A stretch of 64,000 nucleotides of DNA from Elysia chlorotica (Eukaryota; Mollusca; Gastropoda; Plakobranchidae). Below the pieces are notes generated by a model. The model ran no database searches. It was not told the DNA's origin and saw only the letters and a program-made list of their open reading frames with translations. The translations under genes and the position numbers were made by a program. Within the stretch, counting starts at the first letter, position 1; every line of letters begins with the position of its first letter. Where the stretch lies: assembly GCA_003991915.1 (NCBI GenBank), contig RQTK01000532.1:1-64000 (forward strand). The letters are read 5' to 3'. Positions 1 through 10,686 of the stretch are shown here, piece after piece.

Positions 1-2
1 CC

Positions 3-2463
3 GCCTGGTTCTCTCTTCAACATAAACAAGCGAAACAGGAGAAGAGGAAAGCTGAGCGGAAGTGGAGAAAGTCGAAACTACAAATTGATAAAGAAATTTA
101 TTTGTATCATGTTAAAAAATCAACAAGACTCTGTAATGACGCTAAAGTCGACTTTTACAATACCAAATTTAGTAATGTAAAAAACTGTAAAGAGTTGTTT
201 CAGACCGCAGACGAGCTTTTAGGCAAACGTGGGGCTCCCTCCCTACCCACAAATGTGAGTGAGGAGGAACTTCCCAAATTGTTTTTAACCGCTTTTGAAA
301 ATAAAGTGAATGATATTATGGAAAAGTTTAAATGTTTTGACACCCTGTGTGTTACTTCCAGTTGAACCAACTGAAACAATTGTATTAGATATTCCACACT
401 TGTCAAAATTTGAGGAAGTTGATGAAAAAACAGTAAAAGAACTAAAAATAAAAAAAGTCATGTGAATTGGATAGTATACCAACGAAATTTGTTAAGTCGT
501 GCATTGACGAACTTTTACCGGCCATTACAAACATTATAAACACCTCTTTGACTACAGGGCACTTTCCGTCACTTTTCAAAATCAAAAATGCTGTCGTAAA
601 GCCTCTACTAAAGAAACATAACTTGGATCAAAATGATTTTAAAAACTATCGCCCGGTGTCGAATTTGCCTTTCCTTCCGAAGATTTTAGAAAAAGTCGTG
701 CTGAAACAACTCTTACAACATCTTGAAATAAATAAGCTCAGAGAAATTTTTCAATCTGCCTATAGAGCTCTACATTCAACAGAAACTGCCCTTTTACGTG
801 TTTTCAATGACATTATTGTTAGTCTTGACTCTGGTAGTGTCTGCTTGCTTAGTCTTTTAGATTTAAGTGCAGCATTTGACACAATCGACTATGAAATTCT
901 GTTAAATCGTCTACAAATTAGCTTTAACATTAAAGGAAATGCACTTGCATGGTTTGAATCTTATTTAAGATCTCGGACTCTCCGTGTAAAAGTTGGAACT
1001 TCTTATTCTGAGGAGGTTATTTTACCATTCGGTGTTCCACAGGGTTCCGTTTTAGGTCCTATTCTTTTTACAATTTATCTGCAGCCCACCGCAAACATAG
1101 TAAGAAATTACAATCTGCAACACCACCAATATGCGGACGATACACAGATATACAAAAGTTTAAATATAAAACACCATAACTTGTTATTCAGGACGACAGA
1201 AAGCTGTATATCTGATCTTAAAGCATGGTTGACACAAAATATTCTCCAACTCAATGAGTCAAAGACTGAAGTTTTGTTTGGAAAGCCATCTGACCTTAAG
1301 AAGACTGACAAAAAGGTTTTGGAAATAAATTCAAGTTTTGTTGTACCATCTCAAAAGGCAAAGAATCTAGGCATTATTTTTGATCAAAGTCTAACTATGA
1401 GTGATCAAGTCAGTTCATTGTGTAAAACTTTATATTTTGAGATAAGTCGTATCAGTCTTATAAGAAGATACCTGACCTTTGATGTCACTGTAAAATTAAT
1501 GGTGTCTCTGGTTCTATCCAAACTGGATTATGGCAATGCACTACTCTCTGGTCTATCGGTGGACCAACTAAATAAACTTCAAAAAGTTCAAAATCACGCG
1601 GCCAAGGTAATTTACAAGAAAAAGAAAAATGAGCATGTAAAGCCCCTATTAAAATCATTACATTGGTTGCCCGTGAAAGAAAGAATTGAATACAAGATCG
1701 CTATAACCGTTTTTAAATGCTTAAACAATTTGGCCCCACAATATTTACAAGAACTTTTGCACCTTAATCTGAGCAAGGCATCTCGCTCTCTAAGATCTAC
1801 AAATGACAAAACTTTACTCTTTACGCCTAAAACTAATTTAAAATCATTTGGCGACCGGTCATTTCAGTTTCAGGGACCACATGTTTGGAATTCTCTTCCA
1901 CGAGAGATTAGGGAGAGTGCAAGCCTCGAGACCTTTAAAAAAGATCTGAAGAGTCATCTTTTCAAACGTGTTTTCAGTTCTTAAGTTCCTATTTTACTTG
2001 TTTTTACCTGTCGGTCTTTTACGTAGATTGTATAATTCAATTCCATTTACACTAGTTATTAAATCTTGCATCTGTCTGTGCATAATTAGTATCGGTTTTA
2101 AATGGTAGCGCTTTTGTTTACCTGTGACTCTCGTGACAGAGATAAGGTTTCAATTTTAATTCATTAATTTTTGTTCACTTATGGTTGCATACTATTACGC
2201 AGCTTTACAGTGTTGCATTTTATATCATTTTTATTATATTCTTTCTGATAATGAGTATATGCTGCATACTAATTACGTCTACATTTCTTCTTATGTATAT
2301 TGTTTGGTAAGATTTAACTTTTAATATTTAATTTTTAATTGCATGCTGATTGATATGATGTATGCGTATTTAGTGTATCCACTGTAAAGCGCTTTGAGAT
2401 TTTTTAAAATATTCTGAAAATGGAAAGCGCTAAATAAATGTAATTTATTATTATTACTATAAT
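3..2463 (+). mobile_element. CR1/L2-like LINE, 5' part cut by window edge
   Basis: Non-LTR retrotransposon. Positions 3-365 encode the basic linker between endonuclease and reverse transcriptase (motif AERKWRKSKL). The RT and C-terminal part run open from 467 to 1984 (505 aa): palm motifs LLDLSAAFDTID (about 841-890), GVPQGSVLGPILF (about 1031-1070) and the catalytic box YADDTQIY with YADD at 1130-1141. Two frame changes break the ORF, one near 345-365 and one near 455-465, so this copy is dead although the RT frame is intact. The endonuclease lies off the left edge. The 3' UTR ends with paired AAGCGCTTTGAG and AAAGCGCTAAATAAATG words and a short ATT tail, an end typical of CR1/L2-group elements. 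The clade call rests on these motifs from memory, not a search. Confidence 0.88.
467..1984 (+). CDS. LINE reverse transcriptase, open frame
   Basis: RT plus C-terminal domain of the LINE that fills 3-2463. The frame is uninterrupted for 505 codons and carries the fingers motif NYRPVSNLPFLPKILEK, the first palm aspartate in LSAAFDTID, GVPQGSVLGP and YADDTQ (ORF residues 222-227). The C-terminus keeps the NSLPREIRESASLETFKKDL segment seen at the end of many CR1/L2 ORF2 proteins. The apparent ATG at 467 is internal: homologous residues (CELD) continue upstream in this frame to about 458, so it is not a true start. Confidence 0.85.
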   Translation: MDSIPTKFVKSCIDELLPAITNIINTSLTTGHFPSLFKIKNAVVKPLLKKHNLDQNDFKNYRPVSNLPFLPKILEKVVLKQLLQHLEINKLREIFQSAYRALHSTETALLRVFNDIIVSLDSGSVCLLSLLDLSAAFDTIDYEILLNRLQISFNIKGNALAWFESYLRSRTLRVKVGTSYSEEVILPFGVPQGSVLGPILFTIYLQPTANIVRNYNLQHHQYADDTQIYKSLNIKHHNLLFRTTESCISDLKAWLTQNILQLNESKTEVLFGKPSDLKKTDKKVLEINSSFVVPSQKAKNLGIIFDQSLTMSDQVSSLCKTLYFEISRISLIRRYLTFDVTVKLMVSLVLSKLDYGNALLSGLSVDQLNKLQKVQNHAAKVIYKKKKNEHVKPLLKSLHWLPVKERIEYKIAITVFKCLNNLAPQYLQELLHLNLSKASRSLRSTNDKTLLFTPKTNLKSFGDRSFQFQGPHVWNSLPREIRESASLETFKKDLKSHLFKRVFSS

Positions 2464-2714
2464 AATGAAAGCGTTTTTGGATTTTTTTTTTCATTTTTGC
2501 TTCTTAATTGTCCCCTTTTCTTTTAATTTACTTTGCTTTGATATACATGAACTATGAAGTTTTCTAAATTCTTTATTTTTTAACACAAGACGAAATTCCC
2601 TCCAGCATCCTACATAACTATGATATGCACGTTACCTACCCAGTTAATTTGTCCTTGGCTGTTGTCCTCTGTGATATTGGTGTAAAACTGGGTGTAACCC
2701 AGGTACAAGGTACC

Positions 2715-3475
2715 GGTACTTTACAAGAAAAAGAAAAAATGTGCATGTAAAGCCCCTATTAAAATCATTACATTGGTTGCCGGTGAAAGAAATAATTGAA
2801 TACAAGATCGCTATAACTGTTTTAAATGCTTAAATAATTTGGCCCCATAATATTAACAAGAACTTTTGCACCTTAATCTGAGCAAGGCATCTCGCTCTTT
2901 AAGATCTACAAATGACAAAACTTTACTTTTTACGCCTAAAACTAATTTAAAATCATTTGGCGACCGGTCATTTTTACGCACAAATGTTATGTTTTTACTA
3001 AAACTCACTCACTTTCCAAGAGAGATTAGGGAGAATGCAAGGCTCGAGACTTTAAAAAAAAAAAAACACTCTAAAGAGGCATCTTTCTAAACGCGTTTTC
3101 AGTTCTTGCTACTTTTCTTGTTTTTGCCTGTGGATCTTTTACGTAGATTGTATAATTCAATTCCATTTACACTAGATATTAAATCTGTTAACTGTCTGTG
3201 AATAATTACATTTTGTATCGGTTTTAAGTGGTAGTGCTTTTTTTTTTACCTATGACTCTCGTGATAGTCTATGTTTTTCTGATGAGGTTTTAATTTTATT
3301 CATTAAGTTTTCTTCACTTGGGGATAAAGCTTTAAAGTGTTGAATTTTATATCATTTTTATCACATTCTTTCTTATAATGAGTACATGCTGGATACTATT
3401 TACTTCTACATCTCTTCTTACGTATATTGTTTGGTTAAGATTTAACTTTTAATATTTAATTTTTAATTGCATGTG
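2715..3475 (+). mobile_element. Truncated second copy of the same LINE
   Basis: Nearly the same sequence as 1605-2340 of the neighbouring LINE, from TTTACAAGAAAAAGAAAAA through the last ORF segment and most of the 3' UTR. It has frame-breaking differences, a replaced stretch near 2972-3016 and a shortened 3' UTR, and it lacks the terminal AAAGCGCT part. The two copies lie in the same direction about 1.1 kb apart. This is either a second 5'-truncated insertion or a local duplication. Confidence 0.85.
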
Positions 3476-4765
3476 CATTGGAATAAACAGAATACTGTAT
3501 GACACTTGTCTTCGCCATTTTGTTTAAGGCAGCACAACCGCGATAACATGTACATCCCCATTAAGCATAACATTTAACATAAATCAAAACAACAGCAACC
3601 AACAAATAAAACAGGTATACCGAACAAACAAAACAATAAATTTAAAGCTCTTTTATTATGCCTACATATTTGTTCATTCCATTTTCCCAAACTCAACCAA
3701 AATGTTGATGAAAAGACGATAATTTTATAATCATTATAAACCCGTCTGTTTTGTTTATTACACACCACAACTGCAAACTTTTGCCCAGTTATAATATGAC
3801 AGGTTTGTAAAGGGTGGAAAAATAAAAAGAGACGTCTCTCATTCTATATCTCTAAGCCCCTTCCCTGTTATGAAAAGGCATAATATACATACTGTACTTA
3901 CTATAAAAAAATTAACACGCCTCGTCGATCACATACATGCATTATCGCCTATTACAAACAGTTCAACTAGAAATAACCTGGTCTAAGTGTCAGGGAACAG
4001 TGGTGCTTTACGTGTTAATGTCCCTCCCTTCAGCTTTTGAAATGTGACGCATTTGGTGACGGTCACAGTTGACTGAAACAGTGAAAGACGAAAATTGCAT
4101 GTTTTCATGTAGGCCTAGGCCTAGTGTAAAACTGAAAGATAGAGAGTTTAAAGCGCCAAAGACACGTCTCCACGTGACTATCACCAAGCAATGGGTTATT
4201 AATTTTATTTATGAAGTTGAAAAAAAAAAAGCCGAGTGTCTGTGGTTCAAATCTCACTCTCCGCTAGCGCTTCTGTCACTTCGGGAAACCTAGGGGACAT
4301 TGAACTAATCACGCGTGTATATATTTATTCAAAGTTTATTAGATTAAAGTTGAATGTTAAGATAGCTTTAAAGAGCAGAAATAGTGCATTTTTCTACTGT
4401 TCTACTCTTCTTTTTCTGAGAGCGAAAGTGGTCGTGGGATTATATTACCCGTTGATAACCCTCAGCGACACCTCTGGTTAAAATCCTTTGTCCAAACAAC
4501 TCATTTTCCAATGTTGATGGGCAGGGCACTTTTCTGGATACTATCAATGTTTGGGTTTCCCGATGTTTTTTCACTATAACCCTACAAACTAGTGATATTT
4601 CATCGAAAGGGTCAGAGAATGGTGAATTTTATTTAGGACAATTAACGATTACGACATCACTATTTGCAGGATGAGGATGGAGGAAGAAAATACATGTGTA
4701 TACTCTTTACTTTTATTACCTTTTTTAATGTCAAATTTGCATGTTTTTAGTCTGTTTATCCATCA
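3476..4765. other. Gene-free stretch with a possible SINE scrap
   Basis: No gene recognised. A tRNA B-box-like word (GGTTCAAATCTC, about 4246) followed by GGAAACCTAGGGGACATTGA resembles the head of a decayed SINE. The later words recur in altered form at 5488-5510 (GTGAACCTAGGAGACGTTGA). Nothing else can be supported here. Confidence 0.35.
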
Positions 4766-4903
4766 GAGAGATAAAGGAGTCACCGTCGCTATTAGTATAA
4801 TAATAATAAAATATTAATATTAACTGTCTCAGGACATCATGGGCACAAAATGGTCGTTACTCACTTACTGTGATGACGTGCCGCAAAAACAAACTCACTC
4901 ACT
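4766..4903 (+). repeat. Dispersed repeat with ACTCACTCAC tail, copy 1
   Basis: Matches 25355-25481: both begin AGAGATAAAGGAGTCACCGT, share AACTGTCT-AGGACATCA, and end in GACGTGCCG or GATGTGCCG followed by AAAAACAAACTCACT. This copy has an extra AT-rich insertion of about 25 bp. The conserved 3' end with a simple tail suggests a retroposed element (SINE or LINE 3' end). The family is unknown to me. Confidence 0.6.
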
Positions 4904-5387
4904 TTTTGACACTTTTATATTATAAACTCCTGATATTATCAATTAAAATGTCCAACCGAAAAGGCAGATACACATTGGAAAGCAGAAAATCCGGTATCCA
5001 CGATATCTACAGAAATTGAAGGGGAAAAAGAGAAGAGGAGACCAAGAGAGAGAAGGTGTATACATGTACACTGTATAATTATGGAAAGAAATTGTTAATT
5101 TTGAACAAATAACCGAAAAATAACATTCAGAAGACATTAATTGTAACGAACAGAAAATAGGTTTCCAAATTGGATTTACTCGTTGTCACTTACGACGATA
5201 CTGAGTGACCTTATTATGTGACAACGAGACTAACGATAACTTTGAGATCATAAACCAACTGGATGACGATGAGAGAGCATTCAAGAAAGCAAAACGAGTA
5301 AGCCTTAAGCACAATTTTTAAAAAAAGTATCACCGTTTAGTATCCATTTGAGGAAGTTGGGACACGCTAAACAAAGAGGGAGACGAA

Positions 5388-5395
<8 letters not shown>

Positions 5396-5456
<61 letters not shown>
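5396..5456. repeat. (GA)n microsatellite
   Basis: About 60 bp of uninterrupted GA dinucleotide, one of several GA tracts in the window (27787, 45239, 48939). Confidence 0.97.
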
Positions 5457-5458
<2 letters not shown>

Positions 5459-5544
5459 GCATAATACTTTGTAGGATCCACTAAGTGAACCTAGGAGACG
5501 TTGAACTAGGGAATGTGTGGCTCTCAGAGAGTGAGCAGATGACT

Positions 5545-5960
5545 TTATGCGTCAGAAACATGGCGAGTGATTAAGACAAGCACCCCAAAACTACAATCAT
5601 TCACCAACAGATGCCCCAGCTACATCCTCAAATATAGGTGGCCTGAAGAATCTCAAACAAATAGCTGTGGGACAGAGCGAAGCAAACCTCCATCGAGACA
5701 GGGGTGAAATAGCGTGATGGGGTTGGATAAATCACACACTTCGAAAGCCTGTACCCAACATCACAAGAAAAACCCTGAAGTAGAATCCTCAAGGGAAACG
5801 AAAGTTCGGCCGCCTAAAGCAGGCTCGGTGGAGAAGAACAAATGCAGAGATAAAAGCCGTAGGTACCACATAGGCCAAGCTGAAGAGGTCTAGTCAGAAC
5901 CGAGTCCGGCGGAGTGGAGTTGCTGTGGCCCTATGTCCACAGGGAATCAAGACACTCAAA
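5545..5960 (+). mobile_element. LINE fossil, C-terminal part of endonuclease-RT
   Basis: Decayed 3' coding end of a non-LTR element. Recognisable in-order motifs are ETWRVIKTSTPKLQSF, then WGWINHTLRKP, then NITRKTLK, then NPQGKRKFGRLKQ and RWRRTNAEIKAVG, spread over two frames with stops. This C-terminal signature belongs to a widespread invertebrate endonuclease-RT family whose clade I cannot fix from memory. The RT fragment at 61560-62130 probably belongs to the same family. Confidence 0.75.
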
Positions 5961-6346
5961 TGTATTACTGGTCCAATTATTATACACTGTTTTACACACT
6001 GAATGAAAATCAAAGTTCTGCCAATCCAAAGACTAAAGGAGAACAAGGCTTAAACTATATAGTGTACTTGAAGTCTGTTTTTATTTATGTTCACACTTTT
6101 CTAACTTATATGAAGCTTTTTGGTTATAAGTTTATTGACATTCTGGATCTACTCTGACAGCACAAGTATAGATATTGTAATTTGTATCTAACAGTGGGAC
6201 AATTTCCACATCACTCTATACTATCTAACTTCAATGTTAAATGTCGACAATGGTGAAAAGGGTAGAGAAAGGGTCATGAGAATACACAGTCCAGTTTTGT
6301 AATACATCTAGATCATTGGTACATGTACATGCAACACAAGAGTAAT

Positions 6347-6590
6347 AAGGTGGCTCAATGGTAGATGATCCTGGTTCAATACCCAATCACATGAATAATG
6401 TGACCTGAAGAGATCAAAGTCCTGCTTGCTATCCCCCCCCCTTCCCCTTTCGTCTCTAAATTGTAAATTATTCATGTACAAGTAGTTCCTAATGCTCCAT
6501 TCTACTAGACCTAAGACCTGTCTGCGACATAGTCTAGTTCCCGACGTTGCATATTAAGAAATCAAGAAACTAACCAACCAACCATGTTCA
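6347..6590 (+). repeat. tRNA-derived SINE, degenerate
   Basis: Contains an A-box-like TGGCTCAATGG (6351) and a B-box-like GGTTCAATAC (6373), closer together than in a tRNA and so probably deleted in between. It ends in CCCGACGTTGCATATTAAGAA followed by an AACTAACCAACCAACC tail. The tail style is common for mollusc SINEs. Confidence 0.5.
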
Positions 6591-6675
6591 TATGAAACAG
6601 CTTTTCTTTGGCTATTGAATTTAAATATCCATCTTTAAATAAGATCCTCATAGACATCCCCGAACTCCAATTTGT

Positions 6676-6727
6676 TCTATAGCCTATATAGTGCTGACGT
6701 TGGACGTTAAACCAACTCAACTCAATT
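6676..6727 (+). repeat. SINE 3' domain, fragment
   Basis: Carries TAGCCTATATAGTGCTGACG, then TTGGACGTTAAACCAACTCA, the 3' domain of the SINE family repeated about twelve times in this window. Confidence 0.75.
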
Positions 6728-6854
6728 CAATTCCAGTTTTCTCTTCACACATGAGGGGAGAAAATGATGCAATGGTTGAGATGAACATGGCCTGTCATGT
6801 ATGATAAGCATTGCCCTCGTTTTTTATTTGTATTACTATTAGTTTTGTTTTGAC

Positions 6855-6940
6855 ATTTGTCGACGTCAGTGTTGGGACCCGTCCAAAATATAGCCTATAT
6901 AGTGCTGATGTTAGATGTTAAACCAACTCAACTACAACTT
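6855..6940 (+). repeat. SINE 3' domain, fragment
   Basis: Carries GACGTCAGTGTTGGGACCCG, then TATAGCCTATATAGTGCTGA and a GTTAAACCAACTCAAC tail. Same family and direction as the fragment 130 bp upstream. Confidence 0.8.
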
Positions 6941-7156
6941 GTTTTGGAATTTTAAGAAACGGAGAGGCATAGAGAGGTGGATATTTTCCTCAAGAATATA
7001 AAGGCCCTACTTCCATAGTTTTCTAATTTTTGTCGTCACCCGAAAAATGTGCAATTTTATCAATCAAAGATATACGATGCTATTAATAATCACTGTTTAT
7101 ACATAAAAATTCAAAGATAATGCAAAGCACAAAATTGATATAATCTAAAGCTTGTT

Positions 7157-7162
7157 TTTATT
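7157..7162 (-). promoter_or_regulatory. Candidate poly(A) signal of RPS19BP1
   Basis: AATAAA on the minus strand, 136 bp past the TGA stop of the RPS19BP1/AROS gene. It is the first well-placed hexamer seen; cleavage site not proven. Confidence 0.5.
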
Positions 7163-7297
7163 TGACATTTCATAAGCATGACTCATAAATACTTGTTAAT
7201 GACCATGATGTAACTGATATTAATTACTTTCTTCATTAAAAAATCACTTAACATAAGCATAAAGAACACAAACAAATAAGCAGCAAATCGCAATTTT

Positions 7298-7426
7298 TCA
7301 TCTTGGATTAGGTTTGTATTCTCTCTCAAACTTCTGGAAATCTTCCTCAGTAAAAAGGGATTCCTCCTCTTCTTTCTGCCTCTGTTTTACATCTCTGGAT
7401 AACCGACAGGGGTGTTTATAAAGAAT
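7298..7426 (-). CDS. RPS19BP1: RPS19BP1 last exon, conserved C-terminus
   Basis: Starts after TTCACAG at 7427 in phase 0 and codes for 42 residues. The ILYKHPCRLSRDVKQ stretch is followed by an acidic run and the diagnostic FTEEDFQKFEREY. This exon is the main reason for the gene assignment. Confidence 0.92.
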   Translation of the reverse strand: MLYKHPCRLSRDVKQRQKEEEESLFTEEDFQKFEREYKPNPR

Positions 7427-10400
7427 CTGTGAACAGAAATAAATGCACATGTGATTTTTTTCCACACACACACACACATGCATGCACACACATAAACAAA
7501 TCAACCAACTTTTTTGTTGAGCCAAAACTGCAGTGCAATGAGAAACAGCTACAAACAGTAGTTCACAGTTGAGCCAACTACAACACCCATCCTTCTATCC
7601 AGTACAAATTTCCCTCTGCATAATTTTTCCAAATCACACATACTTCCTGAATGAAGTGTATTTTTCAGTCTCAGTTTGTTGAGTTTAACTTTAAGACTTT
7701 AAGTAGGCTTAAAATATTTATAAAGACACTTGCAGTTATATATAAATATATGACTCAGCAAGAGCTGAGCTTAAGTGTTAGAAATAATTAAAAACGAAAC
7801 CAATGATTTGACTAGAAGAACCAACCATGAAAGCCACCAAAGAATAAAAATGTATGCAAAACGTATAACTATAAGAAGATACATGTATAAAGATATGATT
7901 TTTTTAATGGTTGTCTGTTTGATAAATATGTTGCAAAATTAAAAAAGAAAACTCAAATAAAAACAGTCATGACGATATAAATCATTATAATAATCATGAT
8001 AATAATAATAATAATAATAATAATAAAAGCAAAATGGAGAAAATAAATTGAAGGATGGGATGTACACAAGAAGATATAATATTATAACTTGAAAATAACC
8101 AACCTTTTCTGATATGTCACTGGAAACTTTTCCCAAATCAGTGATGCGCTTCAAGGCTTCTACGTTAATCTCCGTAAAATCTTGTCCGTTTTCCTCTTGG
8201 TATTTCTCTTTCAAAAGTAAAAGCAAGCCATGAAAACACTTTTGAAGTAAATATATGCAATGATAATAAAATGCAAGATATTATATACTTGGACAGTGAT
8301 GCCAACTGATTCATTATTTTTTTGTACTGAAACTTTGTCTAGTAAATCAGTGTAGAATTGACTCTTTTTCTAATTCCATGACATACCCACTTGATAGACC
8401 TTTACTGAATATGATCTGCAACTATTCTGGGTTTTTTTTCAACTGAAGATTCATAAATTTATATAAAATTGGCATCACTGTATATATGCATATTATAAAT
8501 ACTTAACACAATAAAATATAGAAAATTATGTAATTTTCACTCATAAATTTTACAAAACATACAGCCGCCTTCCACATTAAGTGATTAACATACAATTTCT
8601 TCTAGCTTACAGTTCTACATTCTGACAATTTTCTTCTTCATAATCAATATCTAAAGTATAAACAGACAGTCTTTTTTCCTTAAGACTGAAAACTAGCTTT
8701 GCTTCAATCCGACTAAAATTTGATTGTAAGTCTATCTAAAGCCTATAAAAAATCAATTATAATTAATTTTGTGTTGTTTTGATCAAATTCACGCACTTTT
8801 ATGATTTTCACGATTTAGATCTACAGTAGAAAAGTAGATCAAAAGAAAGATTCCACCCAGTGATTCGTAGGAATAAAGAAATTCATAATAGATTTGAGTT
8901 TTTAGTTCTTCATTTTTATAATTTTTGATGAAGTTCTACATTTTCGGACTTTCCCTCTTTTTTTTTTAGACGTAGTGACTCAAGATAACAGTTATCAAAC
9001 AAGATAAACAGCAATGTGGTATTTTAAGTAGAACTTTCCAGTCATGACAATAATTCAACACATTGTTTGTACTTCCACTGTTTCATCAATAAAACTTACC
9101 TATACCAGACTTCAATTTCCGTCTCTTCCTTTTCTCAGCTGATATTTTCTTTTGCTTCCTCTCAACTTTACGCAATTCTTTCCTAACCCCTTGACGATTT
9201 GTGTAAGTCAAATCTGCAGCATTCTGTGACTCTCTCTCTTTTTTCTTGGACTTGCCTTTTCGTTTCTGCACCTGATCTGTAAGATTAAAAAAAAAGTATA
9301 TGGATTTGGTTGTGATCCTATTGTTTTGAAAATTCAGAAAACAACGATAATTACAGATCTATGATGACACTGCTTAAGTTTAGTGCCGCTGACGTAAATA
9401 TCCTTTCGTGGTGTCTTGTTTTTACTACTTATAACAATGACTTCTGTTTTCTTACGGTTTGACTTGAGACCGTTCTTTGAACCTCAACAACCTCGAGAAG
9501 ATTTTGCAAGTCTGTTTCACTATTCGCTATCAGAAACGTGTCATCTGCATACTTAGTTTGTTTATGTTATGACCACCTATCTATCTTTATTTCTGGGTGA
9601 CTCTCCAGTTCTCTCATGATACTTTCGCTATACAACGAAAAAAAAAGGCAGGTGACGCAGCCCTGTCGCATGCACGATTTATCTTTTGAAAAGAGCTCAT
9701 TTCATTTTCTACCTTTATTGCAGCCATTTGTTCCCAGTAGAAATTCCTTATATTTCTTAAATCTTTTCTGTCAACCTTCAGCCACATTAACTGATAAAGC
9801 AGGATGTTATGTTTAACTCTGTCAAAGGCTTTTGTATAATCCGAGGGCTCATTTAAATATTGTTTGTAGTATGAAAATTGCGTTTGTAGTACCTTTACCC
9901 TTGACAAAACCACATTGCTCCTATGCGATCTCTGGCTTTATTTTGTCCCTAACTCTCATCATAATTATTTGTATCAATATCTTTGTGACATGACTCATTA
10001 TGCTGATTTTCTGATGAAGTTCACATTCAATTGCTCCAGCTTTATTGGTCAAAGTGATAAAGATGGATTTTGTCGTGTGATTCGAAATCTCTATATCATA
10101 AAAACAGTTTTAAAAAAAGTGCCATGGCAAGCAACAATTGAATAAAACAATCTTACTCTCATAACAAAAATCCTGTCACTTTAAAAGATTTGTGGTCTGG
10201 TGCAAACGACATCCAGCCATTAATTAACCTAATCATTGGATGCCTACTTCTGACTGATGGTCCTTGCCTCTCATTGAAAGCTTTTGTCAGGCCATATCAT
10301 TACAGAACAAAAAAAGTGCCAAATTAAGCATTTGAGAGAGAGGCAAAGATAGACATGATCTAAATTGTATGCTTGCTCATTTGACCTGTTTTGTCTGGCT

Positions 10401-10686
10401 TACTGTTTGACATTCAAATCAATAAAAGAGGAAAGGGGGATATTGTTGATATGGAGAACTTTTTTTTACTAACAGTAACAACAAAGAAAAGAAAAATTTG
10501 GACTGCAGGAAATATCAATATAAGTGGTGTGCACTGTATACCCTGCAACTCATTTTCATAGAGCATGAGATTTTTTTTTACAAATTTGGACCCTGCCAAA
10601 AGAATAATAAGCTTTTCATATGTACCACTTTTACCTGTTGTGTCCAAGTCAAGATCAAGACTCTGGGAAACCAAATTTATAGACAT
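7298..10686 (-). CDS. RPS19BP1: Active regulator of SIRT1 / RPS19-binding protein 1
   Basis: Four coding exons: 10635-10686, 9100-9276, 8104-8207 and 7298-7426. All have GT-AG borders and the phases close to give 153 aa plus TGA (human AROS is about 136 aa). The protein starts MSINLVSQSLDLDLDTT, has a Lys/Arg-rich middle (about residues 19-77), and ends with the family signature FTEEDFQKFEREY (136-148), nearly identical to the end of human AROS. Known role: a small nucleolar protein that binds RPS19, takes part in small-subunit assembly, and has been reported to stimulate SIRT1. No folded domain or membrane segment is visible. Introns hold an RTE-like LINE (9400-9930) and a hAT-like element (8294-8480). 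Exon 1 is the least certain part, but its one-base phase joins exon 2 perfectly and the MS-x-x-L start fits the family. Confidence 0.88.
7980..8027. repeat. (AAT)n microsatellite
   Basis: ATAATAATAAT tract in RPS19BP1 intron 3, about 100 bp below the exon 3 donor. On the minus strand it gives a spurious poly-Tyr reading. Confidence 0.85.
8294..8480. mobile_element. Small hAT-like non-autonomous element
   Basis: 187 bp bounded by CAGTGATGCCAACTGATTC on the left and AAATTGGCATCACTG on the right, i.e. inverted ends CAGTGATGCCAA. The same ends bound 36853-37681. CAG...CTG termini with GATGCC are hAT-like, but I see no 8 bp target duplication, and a TA follows the right end, so a Tc1/mariner relative cannot be excluded. 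It sits in RPS19BP1 intron 2, just above exon 3. Confidence 0.6.
9400..9930 (-). mobile_element. RTE-like LINE fragment, RT core
   Basis: Reverse transcriptase remnant on the minus strand inside RPS19BP1 intron 1, same sense as the gene. Motifs in order: DYTKAFDRVKHNILLYQL, LRNIRNFYWEQMAAIKVE, then RQGCV in a shifted frame with LYSESIMRELESHPEIK, then YADDTFLIANSETDLQ near 9485-9560. At least one frameshift precedes the RQGC box, so it is dead. Truncated at both ends. Confidence 0.82.
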
